From contig JARDZZ010000005.1 of NCBI GenBank assembly GCA_029240595.1, positions 1-38,089 of the forward strand: a stretch of 38,089 nucleotides of DNA, given 5' to 3'. Positions 23,724 through 32,929 of this stretch are shown piece by piece (position 1 is the first letter of the stretch; each line of letters starts with the position of its first letter). Source of the DNA: Nitrospira sp. (GTDB taxonomy: Bacteria; Nitrospirota; Nitrospiria; Nitrospirales; Nitrospiraceae). The notes below the pieces were generated by a model. That model saw only the letters and a program-made list of their open reading frames with translations, searched no databases and had not been told where the DNA came from. Both the position numbers and the translations under genes were made by a program.

Positions 23724-26405
23724 ATGGCTTCACGACGACAGCCCACTGCCAAGGCACGCCCTCCAGTGACGGCGGAAGAGAAACGTCTTCAAGAAGATGC
23801 GCGCCGCGAACAACATTGGAAACGATGGGGACCCTATTTAAGCGAACGGGCGTGGGGAACTGTGCGTGAAGATTACAGTCCTTCCGGAACGGCCTGGGAA
23901 GCGTTTCCTCATGAGCACGCCCGCTCACGCGTCTACCGGTGGAACGAAGACGGTCTCGCCGGCCTGTGCGACCGTCACCAATACATATGCTTCGCGCTTG
24001 CGCTCTGGAACGGGCACGACCCAATCCTGAAAGAACGGCTCTTCGGTCTCACCGGCCATGAAGGCAACCACGGCGAGGACGTTAAGGAGTATTACTTTTA
24101 TCTGGATTCCACACCCACCCATTCGTACATGAAGTTTCTGTACAAGTACCCACAATCGACATTTCCCTATGAGCGGCTGGTTGAAGAGAATCGGCGCCGG
24201 AGCCGCCACGAGCCGGAATTTGAGCTGCACGAAAGCGGGTGCTTTGATGCCCAGCGCTATTTCGACGTCTTCGTCGAGTATGCCAAGGCATCGCCGGAAG
24301 ACATCTGCATCCGCGTAGAGGTGATTAATCGAGGTCCTGACACCGCAGAGCTCACCGTGCTGCCCACCATCTGGTACCGTAATACGTGGTCATGGGGCTC
24401 CGACATCAGACGTCCACGTTTCCAGGCAGGCGTGCCGATCGATGCCGCGAGCGTCATCGAAACCGTCCACGACTACTATGGAGTGCGGCGGCTGCTGTGC
24501 GACAGGCAGCCGCCGCTATTGTTCACGGAAAACGAGACGAACTCGAGACGCCTCTATGCGGACGATGAAGGACCACGGTATGCGAAGGACGCATTTCACG
24601 ACTATGTCGTCTGGGGCCTGAAAGCGGCTATCAACCCCGACCATATCGGCAGTAAAGCCGCGGCGCACTATGCCCTCACCGTAGCTGCTGGCGCCGCAGG
24701 CAGGATCAATCTCCGCTTTACGAATGATGCTCACGTCGCCGGCTTCACGCGACAAAATTTCGAAGAGGTCTTCGAGAGGCGGATTCAGGAAGCCGATGAA
24801 TTCTACGAGACGCTGGCTCCTCGCCGCCTTTCGAAAGACGCCCGCCGCGTCCAGCGACAGGCCTTCGCCGGCCTGCTCTTGAGCAAGCAGTATTATCACT
24901 ACGATGTCAGCCGGTGGCTCAAGGGCGATCCCATGGGACCCGAGCCTCCGCCAAACCGACTCCATGGCCGCAATGCCGACTGGACGCATCTCTACAACGC
25001 CGACGTCCTGTCCATGCCGGACAAGTGGGAGTACCCGTGGTACGCCGCATGGGACCTTGCATTCCATTGTATTCCGCTCGCGCTGGTCGATCCGACATTC
25101 GCCAAGGAACAGCTCATACTGATGCTGCGAGAGTGGTACATGCATCCCAATGGACAGATGCCCGCCTATGAATGGGCCTTGGGCGATGTGAACCCACCGG
25201 TGCATGCCTGGGCCGCGTGGCGGGTCTACAAGATCGAACAAAAACGCCGAGGCGTCGGGGACCGGGTGTTTCTCGAACGCGTCTTTCACAAACTCCTCTT
25301 GAATTTCACCTGGTGGGTCAATCGAAAGGACACGGAAGGTAAGAACATTTTTCAGGGCGGGTTTCTCGGCCTCGACAATATCGGCGTCTTTGATCGGAGC
25401 GCGCCGCTTCCCACCGGAGGGCGCCTCGAACAATCCGACGCCACGAGCTGGATGGGCATGTACTGCCTCAATATGCTGACCATGGCGCTGGAGCTCGCGC
25501 GTGAGAACCGAGCATACGAAGATGTGGCCAGCAAGTTCTTCGAGCATTTCGTGTACATCTGCCGCGCCGTGAACAACATCGGCGGTACACGCATCGAGTT
25601 GTGGGATGGTACCGACGGATTTTTTTATGACGTCCTGCATCTGCCGAACGGAGAGACGACCCACATGAAGGTCCGTTCCATGGTGGGACTGATACCGTTG
25701 TTCGCGGTGGAAACGCTCGATTCGACGCTCATCGACCGCCTCCCGCGGTTCAAACATCGGATGCAATGGTTCATCGAAAATCGGCCGGAATTCGCCCAGC
25801 ACGTGGAAACGCAGAGCTACGAGGGCGGCGTCAGGCGATTTCTCTCGCTTGTAAATCGCCATCGGCTGCGCTCCATCATGCGGTATCTGCTTGACGAGAA
25901 TGAGTTCCTTTCGCCTTATGGCATCCGCGCCCTCTCGCGGCACCATAGGGATCATCCGTATGTGCTCAACGTCATGGGACATGAGCACCGAGTCGATTAC
26001 GAGCCGGCAGAATCGAGCACTCCTCAGTTCGGCGGGAATTCCAACTGGCGCGGGCCGATCTGGTTTCCCGTCAACTATCTCTTGATCGAATCGCTACAGA
26101 AATTCCACTTTTTTCTGGGCGATCACTACAAGGTGGAATATCCGTTCGGGTCGGGACAGCAGGCCACCCTCTGGCAGGTGGCCGGAGAGCTCTCTCGGCG
26201 TTTGATCGACATTTTTCTTCGTAATGCCGAAGGGAAACGGCCGGTGTTCGGCGGAGCGCAAATGTTCCAGCAGGGTCCGCACTGGCAGGACCATCTGCTG
26301 TTTTATGAGTACTTTCACGGAGATAACGGAGCCGGGATCGGCGCCAGCCATCAGACCGGCTGGACGGGACTCGTCGCGAAGCTGATTCAGCAGTCGGGAA
26401 AGTGA
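23724..26405 (+). CDS. GH63-type glucosidase (MGH1-like domain)
   Basis: The 893-residue protein resembles the (alpha/alpha)6-barrel glucosidases of the GH63 group. Conserved parts are the N-terminal [20 protein letters not shown], the barrel segment [20 protein letters not shown] with the likely catalytic Asp, [20 protein letters not shown], and the C-terminal [20 protein letters not shown] with the partner Glu. No signal peptide is seen, so a cytoplasmic site is likely. Bacterial relatives act on glucosylglycerate, mannosylglycerate or short alpha-glucans; the substrate here is unknown. It has a GAGGACA ribosome-binding site and follows the ABC exporter by 21 bp. Confidence 0.88.
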   Translation: MASRRQPTAKARPPVTAEEKRLQEDARREQHWKRWGPYLSERAWGTVREDYSPSGTAWEAFPHEHARSRVYRWNEDGLAGLCDRHQYICFALALWNGHDPILKERLFGLTGHEGNHGEDVKEYYFYLDSTPTHSYMKFLYKYPQSTFPYERLVEENRRRSRHEPEFELHESGCFDAQRYFDVFVEYAKASPEDICIRVEVINRGPDTAELTVLPTIWYRNTWSWGSDIRRPRFQAGVPIDAASVIETVHDYYGVRRLLCDRQPPLLFTENETNSRRLYADDEGPRYAKDAFHDYVVWGLKAAINPDHIGSKAAAHYALTVAAGAAGRINLRFTNDAHVAGFTRQNFEEVFERRIQEADEFYETLAPRRLSKDARRVQRQAFAGLLLSKQYYHYDVSRWLKGDPMGPEPPPNRLHGRNADWTHLYNADVLSMPDKWEYPWYAAWDLAFHCIPLALVDPTFAKEQLILMLREWYMHPNGQMPAYEWALGDVNPPVHAWAAWRVYKIEQKRRGVGDRVFLERVFHKLLLNFTWWVNRKDTEGKNIFQGGFLGLDNIGVFDRSAPLPTGGRLEQSDATSWMGMYCLNMLTMALELARENRAYEDVASKFFEHFVYICRAVNNIGGTRIELWDGTDGFFYDVLHLPNGETTHMKVRSMVGLIPLFAVETLDSTLIDRLPRFKHRMQWFIENRPEFAQHVETQSYEGGVRRFLSLVNRHRLRSIMRYLLDENEFLSPYGIRALSRHHRDHPYVLNVMGHEHRVDYEPAESSTPQFGGNSNWRGPIWFPVNYLLIESLQKFHFFLGDHYKVEYPFGSGQQATLWQVAGELSRRLIDIFLRNAEGKRPVFGGAQMFQQGPHWQDHLLFYEYFHGDNGAGIGASHQTGWTGLVAKLIQQSGK

Positions 26406-26555
26406 GGCGGCAACAACACTCCCGAGCTTCTTCTTAGGAATTGTTTCCTTTACTTCTGGCCCATCCGGCGATACCCTTCGACGTCAGTTTTTGACCCCTG
26501 AAACCAGTGTGTTCGCAGAGACTGGAGCACCTCAAAATTCCATAAGGAGTTTGCC

Positions 26556-27347
26556 ATGCCACACATTCTCCTCGTCCTGGTCGCTCTTGCGACGCTCTCG
26601 ACCTGGCTGCCTGCGCAGGCAGCTCCAATGAATCGCCCGCAGGCGGAGTATTCGGCCGATGCCACGGTTGAAAATGAAGAAGGGTCAATGAAGCAGAAGA
26701 TATTCGTGACTCCGACCAAAGAACGTAAGGAAATGCTGACGGGTTCCGGCGAGGGGGCAGTTCAAATCTTTCGTTATGACAACAAAGTGATGTGGATGCT
26801 GATGCCGTCAGAAAACATGTACATGGAGTATTCGATCGGTGGAGGTCCTTCCAAGAGCAGTGATACGTCGCAATGGACGTACGAAGACACGGCAATGGGA
26901 GAAGAAACGCTGAACGGTGTCAGGGTGACGAAGTACAAGACCATCGCGACGAGCACGGATGGCAAAAAATTCGGCGGCTTTTCCTGGCGGACAAGAGAAG
27001 GCATCAACGTCAAACAGGATCTCCTGTACAAGGAAGGCAACGACAAGAAGCGGATGTTGACCGAACTCAGCAACCTCCAGATCGGCAGACAGGATCCGAG
27101 ACTCTTCGAGATTCCCGACGGGTTCACGAAATTCGACATGGGCGGCATGATGGGAATGATGGGACGCCAAGGGCAGTCCATGGGTCGTCCAGACGTCAGC
27201 GGGACACCCCCACCCAACACCCGGAGACCAGGCGCAAGACCAGAGGTCATGACGCCGCAAGAGATCCCAGCGCCAGAACCCGAAGCGCCGCCCGAATCAG
27301 GGGTGGACAAGGCCACCAATTTCATGAAGGGCTTGTTTGGTCACTAG
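26556..27347 (+). CDS. Exported LolA/DUF4412-like protein with Met-Gly and Pro-rich tail
   Basis: The 263-residue protein has a signal peptide (LVALATLSTWLPAQAAP). Residues 25-190 form a beta-rich domain like the LolA/outer-membrane-lipoprotein-sorting fold of the DUF4412 type (VENEEGSMKQKIFVTPTKER, NKVMWMLMPSENMYMEY, VTKYKTIATSTDGK). The tail is low complexity: a Met-Gly patch (MGGMMGMMGRQGQSMGRP) then Pro-rich sequence with APEPEAPPESG. AAGGAG precedes the ATG. The carboxypeptidase gene starts 11 bp later, suggesting a shared transcript. Function is unknown beyond a probable periplasmic role. Confidence 0.82.
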   Translation: MPHILLVLVALATLSTWLPAQAAPMNRPQAEYSADATVENEEGSMKQKIFVTPTKERKEMLTGSGEGAVQIFRYDNKVMWMLMPSENMYMEYSIGGGPSKSSDTSQWTYEDTAMGEETLNGVRVTKYKTIATSTDGKKFGGFSWRTREGINVKQDLLYKEGNDKKRMLTELSNLQIGRQDPRLFEIPDGFTKFDMGGMMGMMGRQGQSMGRPDVSGTPPPNTRRPGARPEVMTPQEIPAPEPEAPPESGVDKATNFMKGLFGH

Positions 27348-27358
27348 GGAACACCAGC

Positions 27359-28207
27359 ATGGACAGGTGGCTGTTCCGCAGGATGCTGTTGGTCATGTGC
27401 GCCATGATGGTCCAAGCGGTGTGGCCTGGTACTGGCCTGACGGAAGATTCTCTTTCGAATTCGCCAGCCCGGCCCATCGTCAAGGCATCCGCGCTGTATC
27501 TGGTCGAGCTCCAATCCGGACGCGTCCTGCTCGAAAAAAATGCGACTCGCCGGCTTCCACCTGCCAGTCTCACGAAAATCATGACGGCGCTGGTCGCATT
27601 GGAATCAGCGCCGCTCCAAGATGTGGTGAAGATCGACGGCCGCGCAATCGTTCATCATTCGGCCTACAAATTTCTCGCCGGGGAGGAGTTTCTCCTGCGT
27701 GATTTGGTGACGGCAATGCTCGTGGCGAGTGCGAATGACGCCTGCGAGGCAATAGCCTGGCACATTGGAGGAGACGACAAGCGGTTTGTCGCGAAGATGA
27801 ACGAGCGCGCCGGAACGCTGGGATTGAAGGACACCCATTTCGCGAACCCTTGCGGATTCGATGCGCCGGGGCACTATTCGACGGCGGCGGACCTTGCGAA
27901 ACTCAGCAAGCAGGCGCTGCAAGAGCCGATCTTCTCTATGATGGTACGGACACTGGTTCGCGACATCAGGACGGTCGATGGTGGACGTCAACTGGTACTC
28001 CACAGTACCAACGAACTGCTGAAGGACCCGGACGTGAACGGCGTGAAGACGGGCTACACGAGCAGAGCCGGGCGCTGCCTGATCGCCAGCATGTTCAAAG
28101 ACGGGCACCGCTTGCTGCTGGTAGGGCTGAATCTTATGGATCAGTGGGACCAAGCCTCCCGGCTCCTACGCTACGGCCAGGAGGTCCTTAGAGAGGCGAG
28201 TGGTTGA
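27359..28207 (+). CDS. D-alanyl-D-alanine carboxypeptidase (DacA family)
   Basis: The 282-residue serine peptidase of family S11 has a signal peptide (about residues 1-28) and the three penicillin-binding motifs: S-x-x-K as ASLTKIM, S-x-N as VASANDACE, and K-T-G as VKTGYTSRAG. It removes the terminal D-Ala from peptidoglycan pentapeptides in the periplasm. It ends soon after the catalytic domain and so lacks the C-terminal beta domain and membrane-anchoring helix of E. coli PBP5. The ATG at 27359 begins a signal peptide; the longer reading from 26873 overlaps the previous gene and is rejected. Confidence 0.93.
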   Translation: MDRWLFRRMLLVMCAMMVQAVWPGTGLTEDSLSNSPARPIVKASALYLVELQSGRVLLEKNATRRLPPASLTKIMTALVALESAPLQDVVKIDGRAIVHHSAYKFLAGEEFLLRDLVTAMLVASANDACEAIAWHIGGDDKRFVAKMNERAGTLGLKDTHFANPCGFDAPGHYSTAADLAKLSKQALQEPIFSMMVRTLVRDIRTVDGGRQLVLHSTNELLKDPDVNGVKTGYTSRAGRCLIASMFKDGHRLLLVGLNLMDQWDQASRLLRYGQEVLREASG

Positions 28208-28226
28208 ATTCTGGGCGGCGCGATGG

Positions 28227-29624
28227 CTACTGACGGCCCACGCGGTGCAGATAGGCGTCACGGAGGTTTTCCTGGGCGAGGACATAATTGGAGTCCAAGC
28301 GAGCGGCCATCCTAAACTCTTCGATGGCACTGTCCCAGTCGCCGTGCAGGGAATAGGCGTAGCCCAGATTGTTATGCGGTCGTGCTTTATTGGGAGACTT
28401 TCGGACCGCGTCTGACCAGAGCAGAAGCCGGTCTTGGTAGAGCAAGTTTCGCTGATAGGTGAAGAGACAGAGACCGGCCACCAAAACTGCCACCAGTAGG
28501 GACGAAGTGAACTGGACGAAAGCTGGCCGGCGGATGGTTGTCAGAACATGACGGATGAGATGCGAAGCCAGCGTAACGATCGCAAGTACGAATCCGATTG
28601 CCGGCAGGTACAGGTTGCGCTCACTCAACAGGTCGTTGCGGGGGATGAGACTCGTCGGCAGGAGCTGTATGAAGAACCAGCCCAGGCCGAAGGCGAGCAG
28701 CGGAACACGACTAGCCGAGAAGAAGGCTCCGGCCATTACAACGGAGAGCAGCAAGAGATCGAGCGGAAGCGGCCATTGTGTCAGGGAATGAATTATAGGG
28801 AGGTCGTGATCGAAGTTCTGGTTCCAGGGTGACAACAGTAGCAGCAGCGCATAAGCCGTGGCATGTAATTCGCTCAGGAGATGCTCCCGGAATGGTCGGA
28901 TTGTAAAACTGAATTCCGCTAGCGCCGGATAGCGAGGGTGGCTCCAGGCCCAGGCGGCGGCAAGAAACAAGACGATCCAGAACGCGAAATGATTGGAGAT
29001 CAGCGTGCCACGAAAGTCGGAGACTCGCTTCCCAGCGATCAGCCAGTCCCAGAGAAGGAGAATAAGCGGAAACGTCACCGCTGTTTCCTTGGACCCTATG
29101 GAAAGCAGGAACGAGACGACAGCTCCCGATAGGTATAGCCGGCGACAGCCATTCGATTCTTGTGCAGCTCGGAGATACAAATACAGCGCCAGCAGATAAA
29201 AGAACGTCATCAGCCCGGATGCCCGTCCGGAGATATAGGTCACCGTTTCAGTGGCGATCGGATGAATAAGGAAGAGCAGCACTGTCCACAATGGAATGGT
29301 GACTACCTTGTCCGACAGGACACTCGTAAGAATCCGGTAGAGGAGCAGACCGGATCCCAGATGCAGCAAGAGATTAAGTAGGTGGTAGCCGGCGGGGTGC
29401 AGTCCATACAGTGACCGATCAATAATAAATGTGGCATACAACACCGGCCGGACCATGTGATCGAGATGGCCGATGAACGTGTTGAGCGATTCAACATGGG
29501 CATTTTCCAGAATGGTTAACGAGTCGTCGTACTGGAAGTCGCCGTAGAAGGCCGAGAAGTAGCTGATCGCTATGACCGTGAACAGAATAAGAACTGTCGC
29601 CGATGGATTGATCTTACCGTTCAC
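28227..29624 (-). CDS. Multi-spanning membrane protein with C-terminal TPR, TMTC/glycosyltransferase-like
   Basis: The 465-residue protein has about ten hydrophobic segments and a C-terminal TPR unit (NLGYAYSLHGDWDSAIEEFR). The first loop contains FQYDDSLTILENAHV, a DD motif where GT-C glycosyltransferases and O-mannosyltransferase-like TMTC proteins carry acidic active-site residues, and later HPAGYHLLNLLLHLGSGLLL. It is probably an inner-membrane glycosyltransferase using a lipid-linked sugar, but substrate and acceptor are unknown. The start is a GTG at 29624 with no clear ribosome-binding site. It converges on the carboxypeptidase gene with a 19-bp gap. Confidence 0.8.
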   Translation of the reverse strand: MNGKINPSATVLILFTVIAISYFSAFYGDFQYDDSLTILENAHVESLNTFIGHLDHMVRPVLYATFIIDRSLYGLHPAGYHLLNLLLHLGSGLLLYRILTSVLSDKVVTIPLWTVLLFLIHPIATETVTYISGRASGLMTFFYLLALYLYLRAAQESNGCRRLYLSGAVVSFLLSIGSKETAVTFPLILLLWDWLIAGKRVSDFRGTLISNHFAFWIVLFLAAAWAWSHPRYPALAEFSFTIRPFREHLLSELHATAYALLLLLSPWNQNFDHDLPIIHSLTQWPLPLDLLLLSVVMAGAFFSASRVPLLAFGLGWFFIQLLPTSLIPRNDLLSERNLYLPAIGFVLAIVTLASHLIRHVLTTIRRPAFVQFTSSLLVAVLVAGLCLFTYQRNLLYQDRLLLWSDAVRKSPNKARPHNNLGYAYSLHGDWDSAIEEFRMAARLDSNYVLAQENLRDAYLHRVGRQ

Positions 29625-29633
29625 GGCTGTCGT

Positions 29634-29639
29634 TATACT
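29634..29639 (+). promoter_or_regulatory. Candidate -10 element in the short divergent spacer
   Basis: TATACT at 29634-29639 would start a plus-strand transcript near 29646, ahead of the GGGGG ribosome-binding site at 29661. Read on the other strand the same site gives TATAAC, a possible -10 for the TMTC-like gene. No convincing -35 at the right spacing was found for either. Confidence 0.3.
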
Positions 29640-29669
29640 GCATCACACACGGAGGGTATAGGGGGACAT

Positions 29670-29963
29670 ATGAACCTTGTACGGTTGGTCGGCTGTGGCG
29701 TCGTGCTATTAGGGGGCATGATCTGGCTTTCAACCGGTGTGCTGGCACAGGGAGACAAGTGCCAAAAGACGGTGGAGAGGCTAATCAATCAGGTTGAAGA
29801 ACCTCCAAACGAGGAAGTGAGCAAGTTCAGGAGTGAGTGCCCGACTGAAGATCGCAGCTACAAGGATCTGCAACGCTATAGGGACAGAGTGAAGGAGCAG
29901 CGTAGGCTCATTGCTGAAGCGGTCGACATTGTGAAAATGGCGGTCGATGGATTGACGAAATAG
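29670..29963 (+). CDS. Small exported protein of unknown function
   Basis: The 97-residue protein has a signal peptide (LVGCGVVLLGGMIWLSTGVLAQ). The mature part is a short helical protein with two Cys (DKCQKTVERL and FRSECPTED) about 28 residues apart that could form a disulfide, and a charged helix (YRDRVKEQRRLIAEAVDIV). I do not recognise a family. It has a strong GGGGGA ribosome-binding site and is the first of four closely spaced genes for exported proteins (gaps of 25, 23 and 41 bp). Confidence 0.7.
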   Translation: MNLVRLVGCGVVLLGGMIWLSTGVLAQGDKCQKTVERLINQVEEPPNEEVSKFRSECPTEDRSYKDLQRYRDRVKEQRRLIAEAVDIVKMAVDGLTK

Positions 29964-29988
29964 ACGCGTACTGGCCAGGAGGACATTC

Positions 29989-31203
29989 ATGAGGCAAGGT
30001 GTAATGTGTAGGGCTCTGCCGGCGATTGTTCTACTCGCGCTTTGGCTTGCCGGTTTCCCGAATGCGCTGCTCGCCGCGCCTGCCGGGGACGCATCCTCGC
30101 TCCGAAAGGAAACCGTGAAGAAATACTTCGCGAGCTGCCGGGGGACAGCCGCCAAAGACGCGGCATGCGACAGAACGAGGAAGGAAGCTGTAGGCATTCT
30201 GAAGGAGAGTTTGCTGACACTCGGCTCAACGGCCGACCGCGTGCATGTGCCTCTGATCTTAGGAATGTTCAAGAGCGAGGAAGTGGAACTCAGAATGGCT
30301 GCAGCCGATGCGGTCGGTATGATCGGGCCCGAAGACCAGGACGTGGAGGCGATCATCCCGGCGACCAACGATGCGGTGCCGGACGTCCGAGCGGCTGTTT
30401 CCAACATGATTGGTCGGGGGAAGGGAAAGGGCATTTCCTTGCTTGGGCAGCGCCTGCTGCCTCACCGCGCTGGACGCGCCGCCGAGACTCCCGTTGACGC
30501 CGCGAAATATTCGATGCCAGTGGCGCCGGACAGCGCCTATCTCTTCGATTCTAGCGATGCCGCAAAGGGTCGTCTCTCATACATGGCTAAGGGCAAGAGC
30601 GACCCTGCGCAATTCTATAGAGCCAAGGCTAAGAAAGGTCCATACAAATGGGAAGAGTTCCGCCAACAGTATCGCTATCAACTGCAGGATGATGAAGAGG
30701 CGCTTAATCAGGCACAAAAGTCGGCGGGAAAGCAGTTGGAGAACGAGAAGCCTCCGGACCCAACCAATGTACAAGCGTTCACCGAATACATGCAACGAAT
30801 CCAATCAGTGTCGATGCAAGGGAGTATGGGTAGGACCTTCTTCGATACCTATCAACACAATCTGTACGGCACACCTACCGTCTATGTGCTGGAGGAGAGG
30901 CAGATCGGTCAGCGCAGTTATCCGACCAGGTACGTTGTGGTCTATGAGGAGCTGGCGTTTAAACGGCCAGGATACCGGTTGGCCTGGACGACCGTGCCGG
31001 ACGAAGCCCTCAAGGCAGCTCAAGTCGCCTCACTGAAAGAGCAGAAGGAGGAAGAAGCGCACCAAGCGGCAAGCAAGAAAGCGGAAGAGGCTGCAAAAAA
31101 GCGCGAAGCCGAGTTGGATTCGCTGACCAAGAAGAAAGACGCGGGGGAGAAAAAGCAGTTCAAGAAAGGTCAGTCCGATCTGGAGAAAGAGCTCGGTTTT
31201 TGA
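29989..31203 (+). CDS. Exported HEAT-repeat-like protein with charged C-terminal coiled coil
   Basis: The 404-residue protein has a signal peptide (about residues 1-30, LPAIVLLALWLAGFPNALLA). Residues 75-160 look like two or three HEAT/armadillo-type helical pairs (VELRMAAADAVGMIGPED, VPDVRAAVSNMIG). A central region of unknown fold follows (KWEEFRQQYRYQLQDDEEA; YGTPTVYVLEERQIGQRSYP), and the last 60 residues are a Lys/Glu-rich helix (KKAEEAAKKREAELDSLTKK). Two Cys near residues 49 and 59 (ASCRGTAAKDAACDR) may pair. No catalytic motif is visible, so a scaffold or binding role in the envelope is a guess. Confidence 0.72.
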   Translation: MRQGVMCRALPAIVLLALWLAGFPNALLAAPAGDASSLRKETVKKYFASCRGTAAKDAACDRTRKEAVGILKESLLTLGSTADRVHVPLILGMFKSEEVELRMAAADAVGMIGPEDQDVEAIIPATNDAVPDVRAAVSNMIGRGKGKGISLLGQRLLPHRAGRAAETPVDAAKYSMPVAPDSAYLFDSSDAAKGRLSYMAKGKSDPAQFYRAKAKKGPYKWEEFRQQYRYQLQDDEEALNQAQKSAGKQLENEKPPDPTNVQAFTEYMQRIQSVSMQGSMGRTFFDTYQHNLYGTPTVYVLEERQIGQRSYPTRYVVVYEELAFKRPGYRLAWTTVPDEALKAAQVASLKEQKEEEAHQAASKKAEEAAKKREAELDSLTKKKDAGEKKQFKKGQSDLEKELGF

Positions 31204-31226
31204 GCCGAATCGAGCGGAGCGTGGTC

Positions 31227-31718
31227 ATGATTGACACATTCGGAACGGCGCTCGCAGTACCAGTAGCCTTCCTCCTCATGCTACTGGCGCCGGTCGTGAT
31301 AGAGGCGCAGAAATCCGGCTGATAGAGACGCCAAAGAGATCGCCGACTATATGCTGACAGAACCGGCGTTGGCGAAGTACAAGCAGGCGGTGCACAAACT
31401 GCAACCGCTGATAGCGCAATTGCCGCAAGATTGTGAACGCGAAAACGGCTCGACGTCTCTCAAAGACATGGCGACTCGCATGGACGCTATCCCCGGGGTC
31501 AAGTCGGCACTCAAGGCAGCGGGCATGACCTCGCGCGAGTATCTCGTGTTCACGTGGTCGGTGTTTCAGAGCGGCATGGCGGTTTTGGCAGTGCAGCAGC
31601 CAGGAGGCAAATTGCCGCCCGTGTGAAAATGGCAAACGTCAACTTTTATCGCGCGCATGAAGCCGAGCTGACAAAACTCGGCGAGCTGACCACACAGGCG
31701 GATTGCGATAATCGATGA
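31227..31718 (+). pseudogene. Exported protein gene with two compensating frameshifts
   Basis: Three consecutive reading pieces join into one protein. The first, from the ATG at 31227, encodes a signal peptide (VAFLLMLLAPVVIEAQ) and then hits TGA TAG at 31321. The sequence continues in the next frame (ADRDAKEIADYMLTEPALAK to about 31620), where it again meets a stop at 31624-31626. The original frame then resumes (VKMANVNFYRAHEAELTK) and ends at 31718. Start and end share a frame and the total length is divisible by three. This suggests paired indels, either real decay or sequence errors. The middle piece could be made alone from the ATG at 31351. Family unknown; it sits inside the exported-protein cluster. 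Confidence 0.6.
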
Positions 31719-31759
31719 TCGCGCGGACAGCTTCCTGGAATGACAAGGAGGATTGACCC

Positions 31760-32233
31760 ATGATGCGTCTACCAGCATACCTGATTATGATCCTGTCCAC
31801 GATGACGATTGTTGTTCCCGATGCTTGGTCACAAGGATTGTTAGACCGGCTATTCGATAAAACAACCGAAAGCGCGCAGCGCAAGGCTCAAGACCGGGTG
31901 AACCAGCGAATCGACCAGTCGATCGACAATGCCGTGAATAAGACGGAAGAGACGGTAAAATGTGTCGCGACCGATCCGGACTGCATCAAAAAGGCGAAAG
32001 ACGCCGGCAAGAAAGTTGAGACGGTTGAATCGCAGCCACGCTCATCCGTCGCCTCTGACACCATGAAATGTACGATCACGGACAGCGCCTGCATGAAGCA
32101 GGCAAAGCAGCTCGGCAAGAAAGTCGATCTCGTCGAGGAGGCGGATCTTGAGGTGTTGCGGTGCTCGGCGAGCGATGCGGATTGTTTGAAGCGCGCCAAA
32201 GCGGCAGGGAAGAAAGTGGAAATTACTGACTGA
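31760..32233 (+). CDS. Exported protein with a three-fold Cys-x6-Cys repeat
   Basis: The 157-residue protein has a signal peptide (about residues 1-25), a helical linker (RKAQDRVNQRIDQSIDNAVN) and three near-identical units of about 23 residues starting at Cys68, Cys104 and Cys135. Each has the pattern C-x3-D-x2-C-x-K-x-A-K-x2-G-K-K-V: units read CVATDPDCIKKAKDAGKKV, CTITDSACMKQAKQLGKKV and CSASDADCLKRAKAAGKKV. One disulfide per unit is likely in the periplasm; metal or ligand binding is possible but not shown. AAGGAGG lies eight bases upstream of the ATG. I do not recognise a named family. Confidence 0.78.
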   Translation: MMRLPAYLIMILSTMTIVVPDAWSQGLLDRLFDKTTESAQRKAQDRVNQRIDQSIDNAVNKTEETVKCVATDPDCIKKAKDAGKKVETVESQPRSSVASDTMKCTITDSACMKQAKQLGKKVDLVEEADLEVLRCSASDADCLKRAKAAGKKVEITD

Positions 32234-32238
32234 CTCAG

Positions 32239-32853
32239 TTACTGCGTTCCCGGCACCGATTTGCGGTTGGCTGTCCCTTGCAGGTCCATCTCGAGTACGA
32301 CCGGACCTTCCGCATTCTTCGGCTCCAATCGGACCGGCATCCGATCAACCATCAGCTTGATGAGCGGCACCGCGGCGATATACGGCGTCTTGTCTGAGCG
32401 ATTGGAGCCCAGCGTGATTCGTACGTGATGGGGCCGGTTCGCCGGCGTCACCTGCGCAATGAGCGCTTTCTCGATAAATCCCACCACCATGCCGCTCCCA
32501 TCGGCGAGTTTGTGAACCTCGTAGGCATTGGCAGCCGGAGCGCTCCGCTCCAGCATAAGGTCGGGACTTTGCGTCACCAGAGCCATGCCGAGTGGTTGCG
32601 GCGCAATGAACCCATAGCTTCCCGTCGGAGCTTGGGAAAACGGAACGCGGCTTGCTCCCAGTTCAGTCACGCCGTTCTTCCCTCGCAGCTGTTTGCGCAG
32701 GTCCGATTCGCTGCCGGCCGCTTCAATAACGACCACTGTCGGTGCCGACTTGACCATCGGCATCACTTCAGTCTTTCCCGCCCCGGTTGCCGCGATCGGT
32801 GACAGCGCCAGCCCAAGCACCCACGGCAAGGTCCATGTGAATATTGAGCGCAT
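32239..32853 (-). CDS. Exported protein of unknown function
   Basis: The 204-residue protein from the ATG at 32853 has a signal peptide (FTWTLPWVLGLALSPIAATG). The mature part seems beta-rich (TVVVIEAAGSESDLRKQLRG; YGFIAPQPLGMALVTQSPDL; VVGFIEKALIAQVTP), without catalytic or metal motifs that I recognise. GAGGG lies six bases before this ATG; an ATG at 32874 is the alternative, and the longer reading from 33162 overlaps the VOC gene spacer without support. Its stop is five bases from that of the Cys-repeat gene on the other strand. Confidence 0.65.
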   Translation of the reverse strand: MRSIFTWTLPWVLGLALSPIAATGAGKTEVMPMVKSAPTVVVIEAAGSESDLRKQLRGKNGVTELGASRVPFSQAPTGSYGFIAPQPLGMALVTQSPDLMLERSAPAANAYEVHKLADGSGMVVGFIEKALIAQVTPANRPHHVRITLGSNRSDKTPYIAAVPLIKLMVDRMPVRLEPKNAEGPVVLEMDLQGTANRKSVPGTQ

Positions 32854-32929
32854 CAGTATCCCTCGTCGCACCATAGAATAGAATCTCCAAGAGCAGCCGC
32901 AGGTTACTACATACCGGCTTGGGATGAAA

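Noticed and set aside
24516-25988. 490-codon minus-strand open frame inside the glucosidase gene
   Set aside because: Its long length comes from high GC and codon bias of the plus-strand GH63 gene; the plus-strand protein has clear family motifs.
26434-26463. Terminator after the glucosidase gene
   Set aside because: AGGAA/TTTCCT gives only a five-pair stem and a broken T-run, too weak to call.
26873-27355. 161-residue N-terminal extension of the carboxypeptidase
   Set aside because: It overlaps the LolA-like gene in another frame; a signal peptide begins at the ATG at 27359.
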